The position numbers and the translations under genes were made by a program. Positions 39,580-49,401 of a DNA stretch of 64,000 nt are shown in pieces; within the stretch, counting starts at the first letter, position 1, and the number at the start of each line of letters is the position of its first letter. The stretch is from an uncultured Peptococcaceae bacterium (GTDB lineage Bacteria > Bacillota > Limnochordia > Darwinibacteriales > Darwinibacteriaceae): contig CALKAR010000208.1 of NCBI GenBank assembly GCA_937988745.1, positions 29,397-93,396 on the forward strand. The letters run 5' to 3'. The notes below the pieces were generated by a model. That model had not been told where the DNA came from and made no database searches. It was given only the letters and a program-made list of their open reading frames with translations.

Positions 39580-40980
39580 ATGCCTGGCCTCATTACAACA
39601 AGCCTCCTGGCGCTGGGAGGCGGATTCGCTGCTGGCCGTTTCCTTGCCTCACAAATCGCCAAATCAGCGCTTAGGATAATTATGACTGATCCGTATAAAC
39701 AGAACCTGGCCGAGTTCTACACCGCCGCAAAGCGGACTGGAATTCAAGAAATTATCGAGACTAACCTCCGCGCCGAAGAGGGAAAAATGATCTTGAGGCC
39801 ACTGGGCAGCCCACGCAAGTTCGTCAACATGAACAGCATTATGTTCAAGACTGCCCATGTGAGCAGACAGCCCACACCGATTGAAATTCCCATCGAAACA
39901 CGCACCGTAATCGGCCGCTTCGCAGCCAAACCCCTCGTTGTCGAAACGCCGCTCTTGGTTTCGGGAATGGCTTATGGGCTTGCTCTCTCAGAACAATTCA
40001 AGTATGCTCTCGCGCTCGGAAGTGCCAAAGTAGGGACCGCCACAAATACTGGTGAAGGCCCTTTCCTGCCCAAGGAAAGGCAGCTCGCAAAAAAACTCAT
40101 TATTCAATATCCGAGGGCGTCTTGGAACAAGTCTCCTGACATCCTGAGGCAGGCCGATGCCATTGAGATTCAGTATGGTCAGGGAGCCTCTGCCAGCACA
40201 GGCCACCATGCTGTCCCCACTGATCTTGGTAAGGATGTACGCAAACGAATGGACATTCATCCAGGCGAGTCGGGTATCATCTATTCCCGGCAGCCCGCAG
40301 TCAGTCACCCGGACGATTTGAAAATGATCGTCGATTATCTGCGTGATCTAACAGGCGGTGTACCTATCGGAGTAAAGTTCGCCTTCTCAGACTATCTCGA
40401 AGATGATATAGACATCTGTCTCGAAGCGGGTGTTGATTTTCTTGCCCTCGAAGGTGCAGAAGCTGCCACCATCGGTGCTCCACCTATTTTGGAAGACGAC
40501 TTCGGGCTTCCGACTCTGATCGGCCTCTGCCGAGCTGTTGAGCATCTCAAGCAGAAAGATCCTGACGGCCGGGTTAGCCTGATTACTGGCGGAGGATTTA
40601 CCAACCCTGGCCACTATCTTAAGGCAATCGCTTTAGGTGCAGATGCCGTCTACCTAGGTACCATGGCCCTGTTTGCTGCAGCCCACACCCAAGTGCTCAA
40701 AGCAGTCCCTCTCGAACCGCCTACTCAGGTTGCCCTATATAGGGGGACCGCAGCCGGCCGATATAACTACAAGAAGGGAGCTGAATCTCTATATAAATAC
40801 CTCACATCATGTACCGCTGAAATGCAGGAAGGTGTCCGCGCCTTAGGCAAACGGGCTATCTCTGATGTGAACCGCGATGATCTCGTGGCCTTAGATGAAC
40901 ACACCAGCAGCATTACTGGCCTGCCGCTTGCCTACGGTAGAGGAAGAACTCGTGCTTTCGCAGCACCTGGTTCAAAGTAA
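39580..40980 (+). CDS. FMN-binding glutamate-synthase-family protein (stand-alone GltB-like domain)
   Basis: A 466-residue protein. A short N-terminal hydrophobic segment (4-28) precedes the glutamate synthase central FMN barrel, seen in EIQYGQGASASTGHH, GVPIGVKFAFSDYLEDDID, FLALEGAEAATIGAPP, and GADAVYLGTMALFAAAHTQ. It lacks the amidotransferase domain and the 3Fe-4S cysteine cluster of true GltB. Members of this subgroup act on unknown substrates at the membrane. GGAGGG precedes ATG 39580. Its 3' end overlaps the convergent radical SAM gene by 49 bp. Confidence 0.85.
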   Translation: MPGLITTSLLALGGGFAAGRFLASQIAKSALRIIMTDPYKQNLAEFYTAAKRTGIQEIIETNLRAEEGKMILRPLGSPRKFVNMNSIMFKTAHVSRQPTPIEIPIETRTVIGRFAAKPLVVETPLLVSGMAYGLALSEQFKYALALGSAKVGTATNTGEGPFLPKERQLAKKLIIQYPRASWNKSPDILRQADAIEIQYGQGASASTGHHAVPTDLGKDVRKRMDIHPGESGIIYSRQPAVSHPDDLKMIVDYLRDLTGGVPIGVKFAFSDYLEDDIDICLEAGVDFLALEGAEAATIGAPPILEDDFGLPTLIGLCRAVEHLKQKDPDGRVSLITGGGFTNPGHYLKAIALGADAVYLGTMALFAAAHTQVLKAVPLEPPTQVALYRGTAAGRYNYKKGAESLYKYLTSCTAEMQEGVRALGKRAISDVNRDDLVALDEHTSSITGLPLAYGRGRTRAFAAPGSK

Positions 40981-42611
40981 AATAGTTTCCTTTCGACACC
41001 CTGGCCAAAATCAAATTCGTCTACAAAGATACGGCGCCCGATTTCTCTAGGCGGAAGCCCTGCTAACTCAGGCAGCAGCTCTTCTACAGCACCGCTTTGA
41101 ATTAGAGCGTTCTCACGCTCCCTATTCTGCACTCCCCCAAGCCACTGCGGAGTAGGCCTTTTTGATTCATTGATCCGGAAATCCCAGCGCAGATATTCCT
41201 CTAGCATGGGATATTCACTGCCGTAGAGGTTCTTCAAGACTTTATACAAACCGTGCAGTGAATGATTGATCCAGTGATAGCCCTGCGCCTTCCAGCGGTA
41301 GGCAAAATCATCAAAGAACTTAAACGGCGAGTCAAACTGTTCGGCCAAGTAATCTATAGTCCGCTCAAAACGGTTCGAATTAACGTATCTTTCCACTAAA
41401 TCCTCGATCACGTGTAGATGAGAAAGCTCATCATATGATATATCATTCGTCTGAAGCACCTCGTAAGGCGCCCGCTGTGTGAAAATACAGCCGAATTTGC
41501 TCGCCTCGTCCCTCAGCTGCGAACCCCGGAGAAGCTTTAGGAAGCCAAGATGAATACGGTAAGGCTTGAGACGGTAAACATAATCAAAAGATTCTCCAAA
41601 CCGCTCAAAACTCTCATACGGAAGGCCGGCAATTAAGTCCAAGAGCACACGCACATGAGTCTCTTCCACAAGAAAACGCACGGTCTCGGCTAGTTTTTCT
41701 AAATTCTGCCGCCGGCTGACTGCGTTGAGCGTTTCAGGGTTAGTAGACTGGACCCCGATCTCAAACTGCAGCCTTCCCGGAGGAGCCTTGCGCAGAAGTT
41801 CGAGCAGTTTAGGTGTGAGAATATCTCCGCTTACCTCAAGCTGAAAACGGGTCTTTGTATCGAGCCCAATCATGAATTCGATCAACTCATAGGCCCGTTT
41901 GGGATCATAGTTGAACGTTCGATCTACAAAGCGGATCTGCTCACAATTAGCTTCGGCAAGCCTTTTAAGCTCTGCTTTACACCGCTCCATAGGAAACTCG
42001 CGTACCGGGCCCATTACTGAGGAAAGGCAGTAAGCACAGCGAAAGGGACAGCCCCGCGTCGTTTCATAATATACAATGCGGTGTTCGAGCCCTTGTAAAG
42101 AACCAGAGTATACCGGCGGAAGCTGAGCCAAATCAACGCCTTTCATCGGGTTTTGCTTGATCTCCCCGTCCCAGCGGTACGCTAGGCCCGGAATACTTTC
42201 CAACTCATCCGGACCAAGCCGGCCCTGGGTGCTTTGCCAGGCGGTTAAAAAGCGCACCCAAGCTTCTTCTCCTTCCCCAGCCACAATAAAATCGATATCT
42301 GGGTAGTTTGTAAGCCAGTGATCGATATCAAAGGAAACCTCAGGTCCACCCAAGATGATTGTCAAATCAGGATTCACCTGCCGCAGATCCGAGATCACCT
42401 GGAGCACCTGGTTTATATTCCAGATGTAACAAGACAGGCCTAGTATGTCAGGCTTTCTTGAATGGATGTCTGCAGCAATCTGCGCTAGATCCTGATTGAT
42501 GTTATATTCAACAGCTTCAATATTAAAGGATCTGGCCGCTTCAGTTAAATACCTCACGGCCAGACTAGTATGAGTAAACTTTGCATTTATTGCTGCCAAA
42601 ACTACTTTCAT
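40932..42611 (-). CDS. B12-binding-domain radical SAM protein with DUF4080
   Basis: A 559-residue protein. An N-terminal cobalamin-binding domain (about 1-135, with LGLSCYIWNINQV and ILGGPEVSF) precedes a radical SAM core with CPFRCAYCLSS (CxxxCxxC). A C-terminal DUF4080 region follows to the end. Members are annotated as putative methylases or mutases, substrate unknown. The B12-binding segment lacks an obvious DxHxxG, common in this class. It lies 18 nt downstream of the nucleoside kinase gene on the same strand. The ATG follows AGGAAGTAGG. The start of a cobalamin adenosyltransferase gene lies at 1-188 in the same window. Confidence 0.88.
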   Translation of the reverse strand: MKVVLAAINAKFTHTSLAVRYLTEAARSFNIEAVEYNINQDLAQIAADIHSRKPDILGLSCYIWNINQVLQVISDLRQVNPDLTIILGGPEVSFDIDHWLTNYPDIDFIVAGEGEEAWVRFLTAWQSTQGRLGPDELESIPGLAYRWDGEIKQNPMKGVDLAQLPPVYSGSLQGLEHRIVYYETTRGCPFRCAYCLSSVMGPVREFPMERCKAELKRLAEANCEQIRFVDRTFNYDPKRAYELIEFMIGLDTKTRFQLEVSGDILTPKLLELLRKAPPGRLQFEIGVQSTNPETLNAVSRRQNLEKLAETVRFLVEETHVRVLLDLIAGLPYESFERFGESFDYVYRLKPYRIHLGFLKLLRGSQLRDEASKFGCIFTQRAPYEVLQTNDISYDELSHLHVIEDLVERYVNSNRFERTIDYLAEQFDSPFKFFDDFAYRWKAQGYHWINHSLHGLYKVLKNLYGSEYPMLEEYLRWDFRINESKRPTPQWLGGVQNRERENALIQSGAVEELLPELAGLPPREIGRRIFVDEFDFGQGVERKLFYFEPGAAKARVLPLP

Positions 42612-42629
42612 GCAACCTCAGCCTACTTC

Positions 42630-44276
42630 CTATGTCATGCACGATCCACCGATAAACTCACGAAGGATCGAATTACAGGGAATAACTTCTGTCGGAGCCA
42701 CGGCCTTAAAGTGCCGCAGAAATGTCAGCAGCCGCTGAGCCTCACCATACTGCTCCTGATCAGGTGTAATCTCCTGCAGAAGTGGTTCTACAACCCCTTT
42801 CAGCACTGAAAGCTCATACAGCAGTGATGAGTTAAACATCACATCGGCACTTTCCTGGAAGGGGAAGATATGCTGTTCCTCTCCCCGGCGCACCGATGGC
42901 CACAGTTGAATAGTGGCCGCAGCCGAATGAGATCGGAACTGATGATCCCGCACAATGCGTCTCAGCATGCGAGCGTCGGTGGTCGAAATACGAGTGTGAT
43001 TATCAATATTTAAATTCGTGAGAGACGAAATGTAGATTTTGAACTTCCGCCCCTGCGGTATTGCCTCAGTGAGTTTATCGTTGAGGCCGTGAATGCCTTC
43101 TATGATAATGGGCTGATCAGCCGTAATCCGCAGCGTACGGCCAGTCCATTTCCGTTTGCCTTCCATGAAATCGAAGGTAGGCAGTTCTACTTCTTCTCCT
43201 TGTATGAGTTTGGTGAGATGAGTATTGAACAATTCGAGGTCGATAGCCTCTAGAGCCTCAAAGTCGGGTTTGCCATCGGCATCTAAGGGCGTCTTATCCC
43301 GATCTACGAAGTAATCGTCCAACCCAATCGTGATAGGCCACAGACCATTCACGCGCAGCTGAATAAGCAGGCGTTCCGCAAAAGTAGTCTTACCTGAACT
43401 GGATGGACCGGCAATTAAAATGATGCGCAGCCTTTCTTTTTCGCGGTGAATGATATCGGCAATCTGGGCAATCTGTTTCTCATGGAGGGCTTCGCACACA
43501 CGCACAAGATCGTTAAATTTACCCTCATCGATGGTCCTGTTCAGCGCAGCCACATCAGGGATTCTCAGATTCTTCTGCCACTGTTCAGCTTCAAAGAAGA
43601 TATTAAACAGCTTTCCCTGCTCCACATATGGCGGTATAACTTTAGGATTGGCCCGCCGAGGATACTCTAGAATAAATCCAGGTAGATAATAACGCAGTTT
43701 GAAATACTTCAAGCAGCTCGTGCGCGGGACCAAAACGGCTGTGAGCCAATCGTAGTAGTCACCCAATCGATATACAGGTAATACTTCATCGCCAGGATGA
43801 TTTTCCAGTAACCGGAGTTTATCCCTCAGCCCCTGCTTCTCATACAAGAGGCGCAGTTCTTGAACGGGCAGATGCAGCAGCTCGAAAGGCAGATCCTCGT
43901 CGATCAGTTCACGCATCCGCTGGTCAACCATATGGATGTCTTTTTCGATGACAGGACGCTGCCATTCAATTTCCCCGTAAATACCGTTGCTCAAAGAGTT
44001 CTTGATGTGGACAACAGCACCAGGCAGTGTTTCATTGGCTGCCTTCACAAACAGGAAAACAAGTGCAGCTCGGTAAGCACGCATCCCTTCTGTTGTCGTT
44101 GTATCAAGGAAGTCGATTGTGCAGTCTTCCTGGAGCTCAGTGTGAAAGCCCAAAATCTCGTTGTTGACACGGGCCACCACCACGTCGTTTGCAAGGTCCA
44201 ACCTTTCTGCCACGAGAGCAATCGTTGCTCCCCGCGGTACCTCCACGACTTTTTCATTCCATTGAACTCGAATCAT
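42630..44276 (-). CDS. Nucleoside kinase with TGS domain (uridine kinase-like)
   Basis: A 548-residue protein. It has an N-terminal TGS domain (about 1-60), then a region resembling the second additional domain of threonyl-tRNA synthetase (about 70-230). A uridine kinase/PRK-type P-loop domain has GPSSSGKT (290-297) and a TFDFMEGKRKW substrate loop. Length and order match a family common in anaerobic Bacillota, usually annotated nucleoside kinase. It probably phosphorylates uridine/cytidine; the TGS part suggests an RNA or nucleotide sensing role. ATG 44276 follows GGGGTG, and an upstream in-frame ATG lacks it. Confidence 0.9.
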   Translation of the reverse strand: MIRVQWNEKVVEVPRGATIALVAERLDLANDVVVARVNNEILGFHTELQEDCTIDFLDTTTTEGMRAYRAALVFLFVKAANETLPGAVVHIKNSLSNGIYGEIEWQRPVIEKDIHMVDQRMRELIDEDLPFELLHLPVQELRLLYEKQGLRDKLRLLENHPGDEVLPVYRLGDYYDWLTAVLVPRTSCLKYFKLRYYLPGFILEYPRRANPKVIPPYVEQGKLFNIFFEAEQWQKNLRIPDVAALNRTIDEGKFNDLVRVCEALHEKQIAQIADIIHREKERLRIILIAGPSSSGKTTFAERLLIQLRVNGLWPITIGLDDYFVDRDKTPLDADGKPDFEALEAIDLELFNTHLTKLIQGEEVELPTFDFMEGKRKWTGRTLRITADQPIIIEGIHGLNDKLTEAIPQGRKFKIYISSLTNLNIDNHTRISTTDARMLRRIVRDHQFRSHSAAATIQLWPSVRRGEEQHIFPFQESADVMFNSSLLYELSVLKGVVEPLLQEITPDQEQYGEAQRLLTFLRHFKAVAPTEVIPCNSILREFIGGSCMT

Positions 44277-44320
44277 TCGATCACCCCAACTTCCGAGCAT
44301 TGTCTTCTATCTGATTCTGC

Positions 44321-44764
44321 CTATTCGACGGCGCTCCCTCTGCGGCGGGGCCGGTAAAGCGCACGGAAAGCACTGCTGGTCACGGTAATACCTCCGGCGA
44401 TAGCCCCTGCAGCAAAGACGGTAACAGCCAGCTGCTCAAACCCACGAGCATAGTCGTTCTGCAGGAAACTCAGCATAGTAGTATAGGCCATCCCTCCAGG
44501 AACTAGAGGAATCACACCAGGAATGAGGAAGACGATCACCGGTTCCCGAGCAGTACGGGCAGTAAACTCAGATAAGAGCGTCACCACAATCGCCGCCAAG
44601 AAATAGGCGGCTACCTGGCCAAGAAAACCCATCAACGTGAAAACAAACAGTCCTGCAGCCCCAATTAGGCCACAGCGCAGCACTTGTTTCTGCGGAACAC
44701 GGTAGATGAACGCGAAGGAAGCAGCGGTCACAAATCCTGTAAACAAACTCCTCAGCACTGTCAT
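44321..44764 (-). CDS. ThrE-type exporter subunit, DUF3815 half
   Basis: A 147-residue membrane protein with about four TM segments and the ThrE C-terminal-half signature IPGVIPLVPGGMAYTTM. It pairs with the 246-residue DUF1212 half just upstream (4-nt ATGA overlap) to form a threonine/serine exporter split over two genes. The full-length actinobacterial ThrE joins both in one protein. Substrate is by family inference. Confidence 0.88.
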   Translation of the reverse strand: MTVLRSLFTGFVTAASFAFIYRVPQKQVLRCGLIGAAGLFVFTLMGFLGQVAAYFLAAIVVTLLSEFTARTAREPVIVFLIPGVIPLVPGGMAYTTMLSFLQNDYARGFEQLAVTVFAAGAIAGGITVTSSAFRALYRPRRRGSAVE

Positions 44765-45501
44765 ACCCCCACACTGAGAACAACAGCCACGCCAGCCGCT
44801 ACCCCAACCGCAATAGCAAGTGCATCAGCGCCGCGTGAAACGCCTGAAACTAGTTCTCCGCTCAGCATATCCCGCAGCGATGTCGTCATCAAAACTCCGG
44901 GAACAAGCACCATCACTGCTCCCAGAATAATCTTATCCATATCTGCTGCAGAAAAATGGCAGAATATCCGGGCGCACAAAGCTACGATTGTGCCACCTAC
45001 CGCTGACGTAACTATACGCGGAACTGGATGCTGACCAAGCCATGCGCCGATCAAAGCAACAAGAAACCCTGTGATGCCAGCAAATAAAGCGTCCAGCAGA
45101 GAACCGTCAAAAATGAGCGCAAAACCTGCACACCCGGGACCACTAGCGATAATCGCAGGCCAGAAATAAGCGGCTTCAGGCTTTGTAAGCTCTAAAAGGG
45201 TGTTCCGTACTTCCTCAGTTGTCATCTCACCACAGGCATAAGCTCGAGAAAGAGAATTGACGGCTGCTATTTTGGCAATATTATTGTTCACCTCACGAAT
45301 ACGGCGCACACGGGTGTAGACATGGCCGCTGGGTGCATAGAACGAAACAAACAGCCCCGTAGGGGTGGCAAAGCCCTCTGCCTTAGAAAAACCTGCAGCC
45401 TTACCCATACGCGCAATCGTTTCCTCAACTCGCTGAATCTCAGCGCCGTTGGTTAATAGAACTTCACCAGCTAATAGAACCATTTCAACTAAATCTTCCA
45501 T
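44761..45501 (-). CDS. ThrE-type exporter subunit, DUF1212 half
   Basis: A 246-residue protein. A cytoplasmic N-terminal part (NGAEIQRVEETIARM, a DUF1212 signature) is followed by five or six TM segments (GCAGFALIFDGS, SAVGGTIVALCARI, VPGVLMTTSLRDML). ATG 45501 is chosen because AAGGGGTGG lies 9 nt upstream; in-frame ATGs further 5' lack a ribosome site. It is the first gene of the two-gene exporter and divergent from the peptidase gene at 45603. Confidence 0.88.
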   Translation of the reverse strand: MEDLVEMVLLAGEVLLTNGAEIQRVEETIARMGKAAGFSKAEGFATPTGLFVSFYAPSGHVYTRVRRIREVNNNIAKIAAVNSLSRAYACGEMTTEEVRNTLLELTKPEAAYFWPAIIASGPGCAGFALIFDGSLLDALFAGITGFLVALIGAWLGQHPVPRIVTSAVGGTIVALCARIFCHFSAADMDKIILGAVMVLVPGVLMTTSLRDMLSGELVSGVSRGADALAIAVGVAAGVAVVLSVGV

Positions 45502-45602
45502 ATTATATGCCACCCCTTCCCTTATTCGAGGCATATAAGCCAAACCCTTTAGCAGGAATGTCCTGGATCATGTGGAATCAAGCCTAGAAGGAGGCTGAAA
45601 TC

Positions 45603-46718
45603 ATGACTGTGAATCAATCTCGCTTGGTAGAAGAATTCCTTGAATTAGTCCAAGTTGACAGTGCACCAAAAGACGAACGCTTCATGGCTGATGCGCTGTT
45701 ACAAAAATTGAAAGAGCTTGGCTTTACAGCCTACGAAGATGAAACGGGTGCCAAAATCGGCGGAAACGCTGGCAATGTGTACGGTTTCTTAGAAGGAGAT
45801 CCCAATCGGCCGGCCCTTCTTTTCTGTGCTCACATGGACCGGGTATCTCCTGGTTATGGTATCAAACCGCATGTAGATAATGGAATCATCCGCAGTGATG
45901 GCACAACGATTCTAGCTGCTGACGATGTGGCAGGAATCTGTGCTATCTTGGAAGGAATCCGCACCATTCAAGAACAGAATATTCCCCACGGGCGCATCGA
46001 GGTACTGTTTACTGTTGCCGAAGAAGGCGGCCTGTTCGGTGCAAAAAACCTCGATATCACTCCATTCCAGGCTAAAGCTGGGTTCTTCTTAGATTCTTCT
46101 GGGCCTGTGGGTACCATCATCGTCCAGGCACCTGCTCAAAAAGGCATCAGCGCAAAAATCCATGGGAAATCAGCCCATGCGGGCGTTGCTCCCGAAGAAG
46201 GTATCAACGCCATAGTAGTCGCAGCCAATGCTATCAGCAATATGAAGCTGGGCCGGATTAACCACGAAACAACCGCTAACATCGGCGTGATTTCCGGAGG
46301 CAGTGCTACTAATATTGTACCAGATTTGATAGAAATGAAGGGCGAAGCCCGCTCCCGCAGCAGCGCCAGCCTCGAAGCACAGACGGCACACATGGTTCAA
46401 GCTATTGAAGCTGCCTGCGAGAAGTTTGGCGCCAAAGCTGAGATCGAAGTAACAGACAGCTATTCTGGCTTCCATCTCAAACCTGATGACTTCGTTGTAC
46501 AGCTGGCTCTTAAGGCAGTCGACCATATTGGTTTGGAACCAATCCAGCAGGGTACCGGGGGAGGCAGCGACGCCAACATCATTAACGGCTATGGGATTCC
46601 CTCTGTGGTACTGGGCATGGGATATGAGAACATCCACAGCACTGCCGAGTCTATCGCAGTTGATCAATTAAATAAAGCTGCCCAGCTGGTGGCAGCCATC
46701 ATCGAGGTTAACAGCTAA
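45603..46718 (+). CDS. M20/M42-type metallopeptidase, PepT-like
   Basis: A 371-residue zinc peptidase. The metal and catalytic motifs are FCAHMDRVSPG (H, D), LAADDVAG (D) and FTVAEEGGLFGA (E, E). A dimerisation domain (about 185-285) is followed by GGGSDANIINGYGI. It resembles tripeptidase T-like PepT2 proteins that release N-terminal residues from small peptides in the cytosol. AAGGAGG precedes ATG 45603. It is monocistronic with a strong terminator downstream. Confidence 0.9.
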   Translation: MTVNQSRLVEEFLELVQVDSAPKDERFMADALLQKLKELGFTAYEDETGAKIGGNAGNVYGFLEGDPNRPALLFCAHMDRVSPGYGIKPHVDNGIIRSDGTTILAADDVAGICAILEGIRTIQEQNIPHGRIEVLFTVAEEGGLFGAKNLDITPFQAKAGFFLDSSGPVGTIIVQAPAQKGISAKIHGKSAHAGVAPEEGINAIVVAANAISNMKLGRINHETTANIGVISGGSATNIVPDLIEMKGEARSRSSASLEAQTAHMVQAIEAACEKFGAKAEIEVTDSYSGFHLKPDDFVVQLALKAVDHIGLEPIQQGTGGGSDANIINGYGIPSVVLGMGYENIHSTAESIAVDQLNKAAQLVAAIIEVNS

Positions 46719-46728
46719 AGGGAAACGG

Positions 46729-46775
46729 AAAAGGGGCACTACCGCTCGAAACGAGGCGGCATGCCCCCTTTTTTT
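46729..46775 (+). terminator. Intrinsic terminator of the peptidase gene
   Basis: AAAAGGGGCA pairs with TGCCCCCTTTT, with an inner CCGC/GCGG stem and seven T residues at the end. It abuts the stop of the convergent alcohol dehydrogenase gene. Confidence 0.95.
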
Positions 46776-47880
46776 ATCTCAACAGACTGTCACGGAAAAT
46801 CCCTTTCAGAATATGGGGGCCAGGATTTCCGATAGAATTAGCCACGTTCTTTGTAGAAGCAGCTTTTTGTGCCCAGGCAGCTAAATCCGCCTCGTCAATT
46901 TCGAGCTCTCTTACGTGTTCGCCAAAGAGATCGTCCATCAACTGCTGGAATTCATTTAAGCTAGTGAGACCCAAGTTTCTCAGTATTTCCCCGACCTTCT
47001 GGGGAGCCACCTGATTAATATATCTCAAGTAGGCTGTAAACAGCATCCCGTTTGCCCTTCCGTGGGGCACGTCGTGGAAATACGTCAGAGGGTATCCCAG
47101 AGCATGTACCAGAGTCGTGCCTGTCTGAGCAATCGTCATTCCACCGAGAGTCGACGCAAGCAGCAACTCCGACCGGACGGTTGAATCAAAGACACGACTG
47201 CGCAGTGCGGGGATGCACCGGCCCCAAATGCGCATGCCCTGCACCGCCAGGCCACTGCTCAGCTGATTGGCACGTACGGCTAGAAAGCCTTCAATCAAAT
47301 GTGAAAGGGCATCCACAGCCGTATCAATAGTTACGGTGGGGCTGAGTGACTCGGTATAAGCCGGATCGAGAAGCGCAACCTTGGGAAACAGGTCAGGACC
47401 ACTAATACTTCGCTTAGTCTGGTCCCGTTCCACAGTCAAGACAGCATACTGCGTTACCTCACTGCCAGTTCCCGCTGTAGTGGGAATAGCTGCGATAGGC
47501 AGTGCAGGCTTGTCCCAACCCCTATCGTAAAGGCTGAGCGGTTCAACATCGTTGACCGCCAGTACCGCAATGGCTTTCGCTGCATCCAGCGGTGAACCAC
47601 CACCGATGGCAACAATAAAATCGCAGCCTTCCTCACGGGCCAACTGTCCTCCTCGGGCAACAGTTTCCAGCGATGGGTTGTTTTCCACTTCATCAAAAAG
47701 AACATAGTCCATTTCTAGGCTTGCTGTAACATCATCGAGCGCACCGCTCGCCTTTGCCGATTGGCGGCCTGTCACAATTATAGCCTTCTTTCCTAGGATC
47801 CAATCAGTCTGTCTATCTTTCACACAACCCGAGCCAAACAAGACTTTGGTGGGCAGGAGAAACGAAAACCTACTCAACAT
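46774..47880 (-). CDS. Iron-containing alcohol dehydrogenase
   Basis: A 368-residue Fe-ADH (type III). The NAD motif is GGGSPLDAAK, and the metal ligands come from DTAVDALSHLIEGF (D, H) and HALGYPLTYFHDVPHG (H, H). It reduces aldehydes or ketones to alcohols with NAD(P)H, or the reverse. The N-terminus FLLPTKVLFGSGCV is typical of butanol- or 1,3-propanediol-type members; the exact substrate is unknown. GGAGG precedes ATG 47880. It is 13 nt downstream of the MATE gene and probably co-transcribed with it. Confidence 0.92.
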   Translation of the reverse strand: MLSRFSFLLPTKVLFGSGCVKDRQTDWILGKKAIIVTGRQSAKASGALDDVTASLEMDYVLFDEVENNPSLETVARGGQLAREEGCDFIVAIGGGSPLDAAKAIAVLAVNDVEPLSLYDRGWDKPALPIAAIPTTAGTGSEVTQYAVLTVERDQTKRSISGPDLFPKVALLDPAYTESLSPTVTIDTAVDALSHLIEGFLAVRANQLSSGLAVQGMRIWGRCIPALRSRVFDSTVRSELLLASTLGGMTIAQTGTTLVHALGYPLTYFHDVPHGRANGMLFTAYLRYINQVAPQKVGEILRNLGLTSLNEFQQLMDDLFGEHVRELEIDEADLAAWAQKAASTKNVANSIGNPGPHILKGIFRDSLLR

Positions 47881-47893
47881 ACATCAGCCTCCT

Positions 47894-49270
47894 CTATACC
47901 GTAATAAGCTTCCACTGACCGCTCTTGAAACGCCGGTTTACCAAGAAACTTCGGAAGAATAAGTCGACGACCATACCGATCCAAGCCCCAATTAGGCCCA
48001 TTTCCAGCACTATCGCTAGAACGTATGCAGTTACCAAGCGTACGCCGATGAAGCCAAGCAGTGTAATCTTCACAATAGCCCGTGTGTCACCTGCACCCCG
48101 CAGCCCACCAGCGAGCACCATAATGGTAGCGAGCGCCGGCTGAGAAATAGCTACTAAGCGTAGGCAGCTGGTAGCCAGCTCCATTACGCCTGGGTCGCTG
48201 GAGAAAATCCGCACTACAGGCCCGGGGAAGAAAAAGAAAATAGCTCCCATGATCGACATAACCAGAACCGCCAAACTGCGTGACATGTATCCTGCTCTTT
48301 GAGCTTCATCAGGCCGATCAGCACCGAGGCTCTGACCTACAAGAGTAGTAGCCGCAACAGCAAAACCTGCGCCAGGCATAAAAGACAGCGATTCAGCGTT
48401 AAGAGCCACTTGATGTGCTGCATACGCCACTGTACCCAAGGATGAAACAACCATAGTATACACAAGCTGTGCGACCCGCATAATCCCTTGCTCAATGCCC
48501 GCGGGTACTCCAATGTTCATAATGCGCTTGATCATTAACATATTAGGCCGGAATGAGTCAGAAATCCGGACTCGCAGAAGATCATTTGTAAAGAGCTTTC
48601 GCAGCGCCAAGACTCCACCTAGCCCCTGGGCTATCGCTGTGGCCATAGCAGCTCCTGCGACGCCTAGAGCCGGAAAGGGGCCTAAACCATAGATCAGAAG
48701 CGCGTTTAAAACAATATTTGTGCCATTCACCAACGCTGTGATACGCATGGGCGTCTGTGTATCTCCTGCACCCCGCAGAATAGCATTGATGATAATAAGA
48801 ATAAAGTTTAGGATTAGTGCTGATGCGACAATTCGAACGTAAACCCCACCATGATATAGGACAGCCTCTTCAGAACGGCGGAACAGTAAACGCAGAATCG
48901 TCGGTCCAAAACTTACAAGGATTACAAGAAGACTACCTGCTAAAGCAAAGCCCATCACCAATGATTGACGGGCCACCTCCGCCGCCTCTTCCTTTTCGTT
49001 TGCTCCAATAAAGCGAGCTACCAGAGCTGTACTGCCGGTGGCCAATGCTGCAAACACCGTTAAACTGATATTAAAGATCTGGTTCGCCAGCCCCACGGCG
49101 GCTAAAGCATAGGCACCAAGGCGCCCAACCATGGCTGTGTCAACCACACCGACCATAGTATGAAGCAGATTTTCCACTATGGCAGGGCCAGCCAAACGCA
49201 GCACCTTCTGCCGCATTACAGCGGAGCTCTCCTCCAGGCCCAGAGCGTTGTTGATTTGTGGTTCCATCAT
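47894..49270 (-). CDS. MATE-family efflux transporter
   Basis: A 458-residue protein with 12 TM segments and the duplicated MATE pattern: RLAGPAIVENLLHTMVGVVD, GRLGAYALAAVGLANQIF, AALATGSTALVARFIGA, and in the second half GAGFAVAATTLVGQSLGAD. It exports cationic drugs or metabolites by Na+ or H+ antiport. ATG 49270 (or the next codon, also ATG) follows GGAGGAAGG; a longer frame upstream has no ribosome site. It is divergent from ogt. Confidence 0.92.
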   Translation of the reverse strand: MMEPQINNALGLEESSAVMRQKVLRLAGPAIVENLLHTMVGVVDTAMVGRLGAYALAAVGLANQIFNISLTVFAALATGSTALVARFIGANEKEEAAEVARQSLVMGFALAGSLLVILVSFGPTILRLLFRRSEEAVLYHGGVYVRIVASALILNFILIIINAILRGAGDTQTPMRITALVNGTNIVLNALLIYGLGPFPALGVAGAAMATAIAQGLGGVLALRKLFTNDLLRVRISDSFRPNMLMIKRIMNIGVPAGIEQGIMRVAQLVYTMVVSSLGTVAYAAHQVALNAESLSFMPGAGFAVAATTLVGQSLGADRPDEAQRAGYMSRSLAVLVMSIMGAIFFFFPGPVVRIFSSDPGVMELATSCLRLVAISQPALATIMVLAGGLRGAGDTRAIVKITLLGFIGVRLVTAYVLAIVLEMGLIGAWIGMVVDLFFRSFLVNRRFKSGQWKLITV

Positions 49271-49316
49271 CGCCTTCCTCCAATCATTCCCCCATGATTC
49301 TACAGTATGTGTTTCT

Positions 49317-49342
49317 AATCCTGCCCTGCCTCGAGCAGGATT
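49317..49342. other. Small hairpin in the MATE/ogt divergent gap
   Basis: AATCCTGC pairs with GCAGGATT across a 10-nt loop. It has no T tract. It could be an operator or an mRNA leader structure. Confidence 0.4.
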
Positions 49343-49401
49343 TGCCATGTACTACTGCGAAAGATACTCCATACATTCCTTCCATGAAAGGATGCTGCTC
49401 T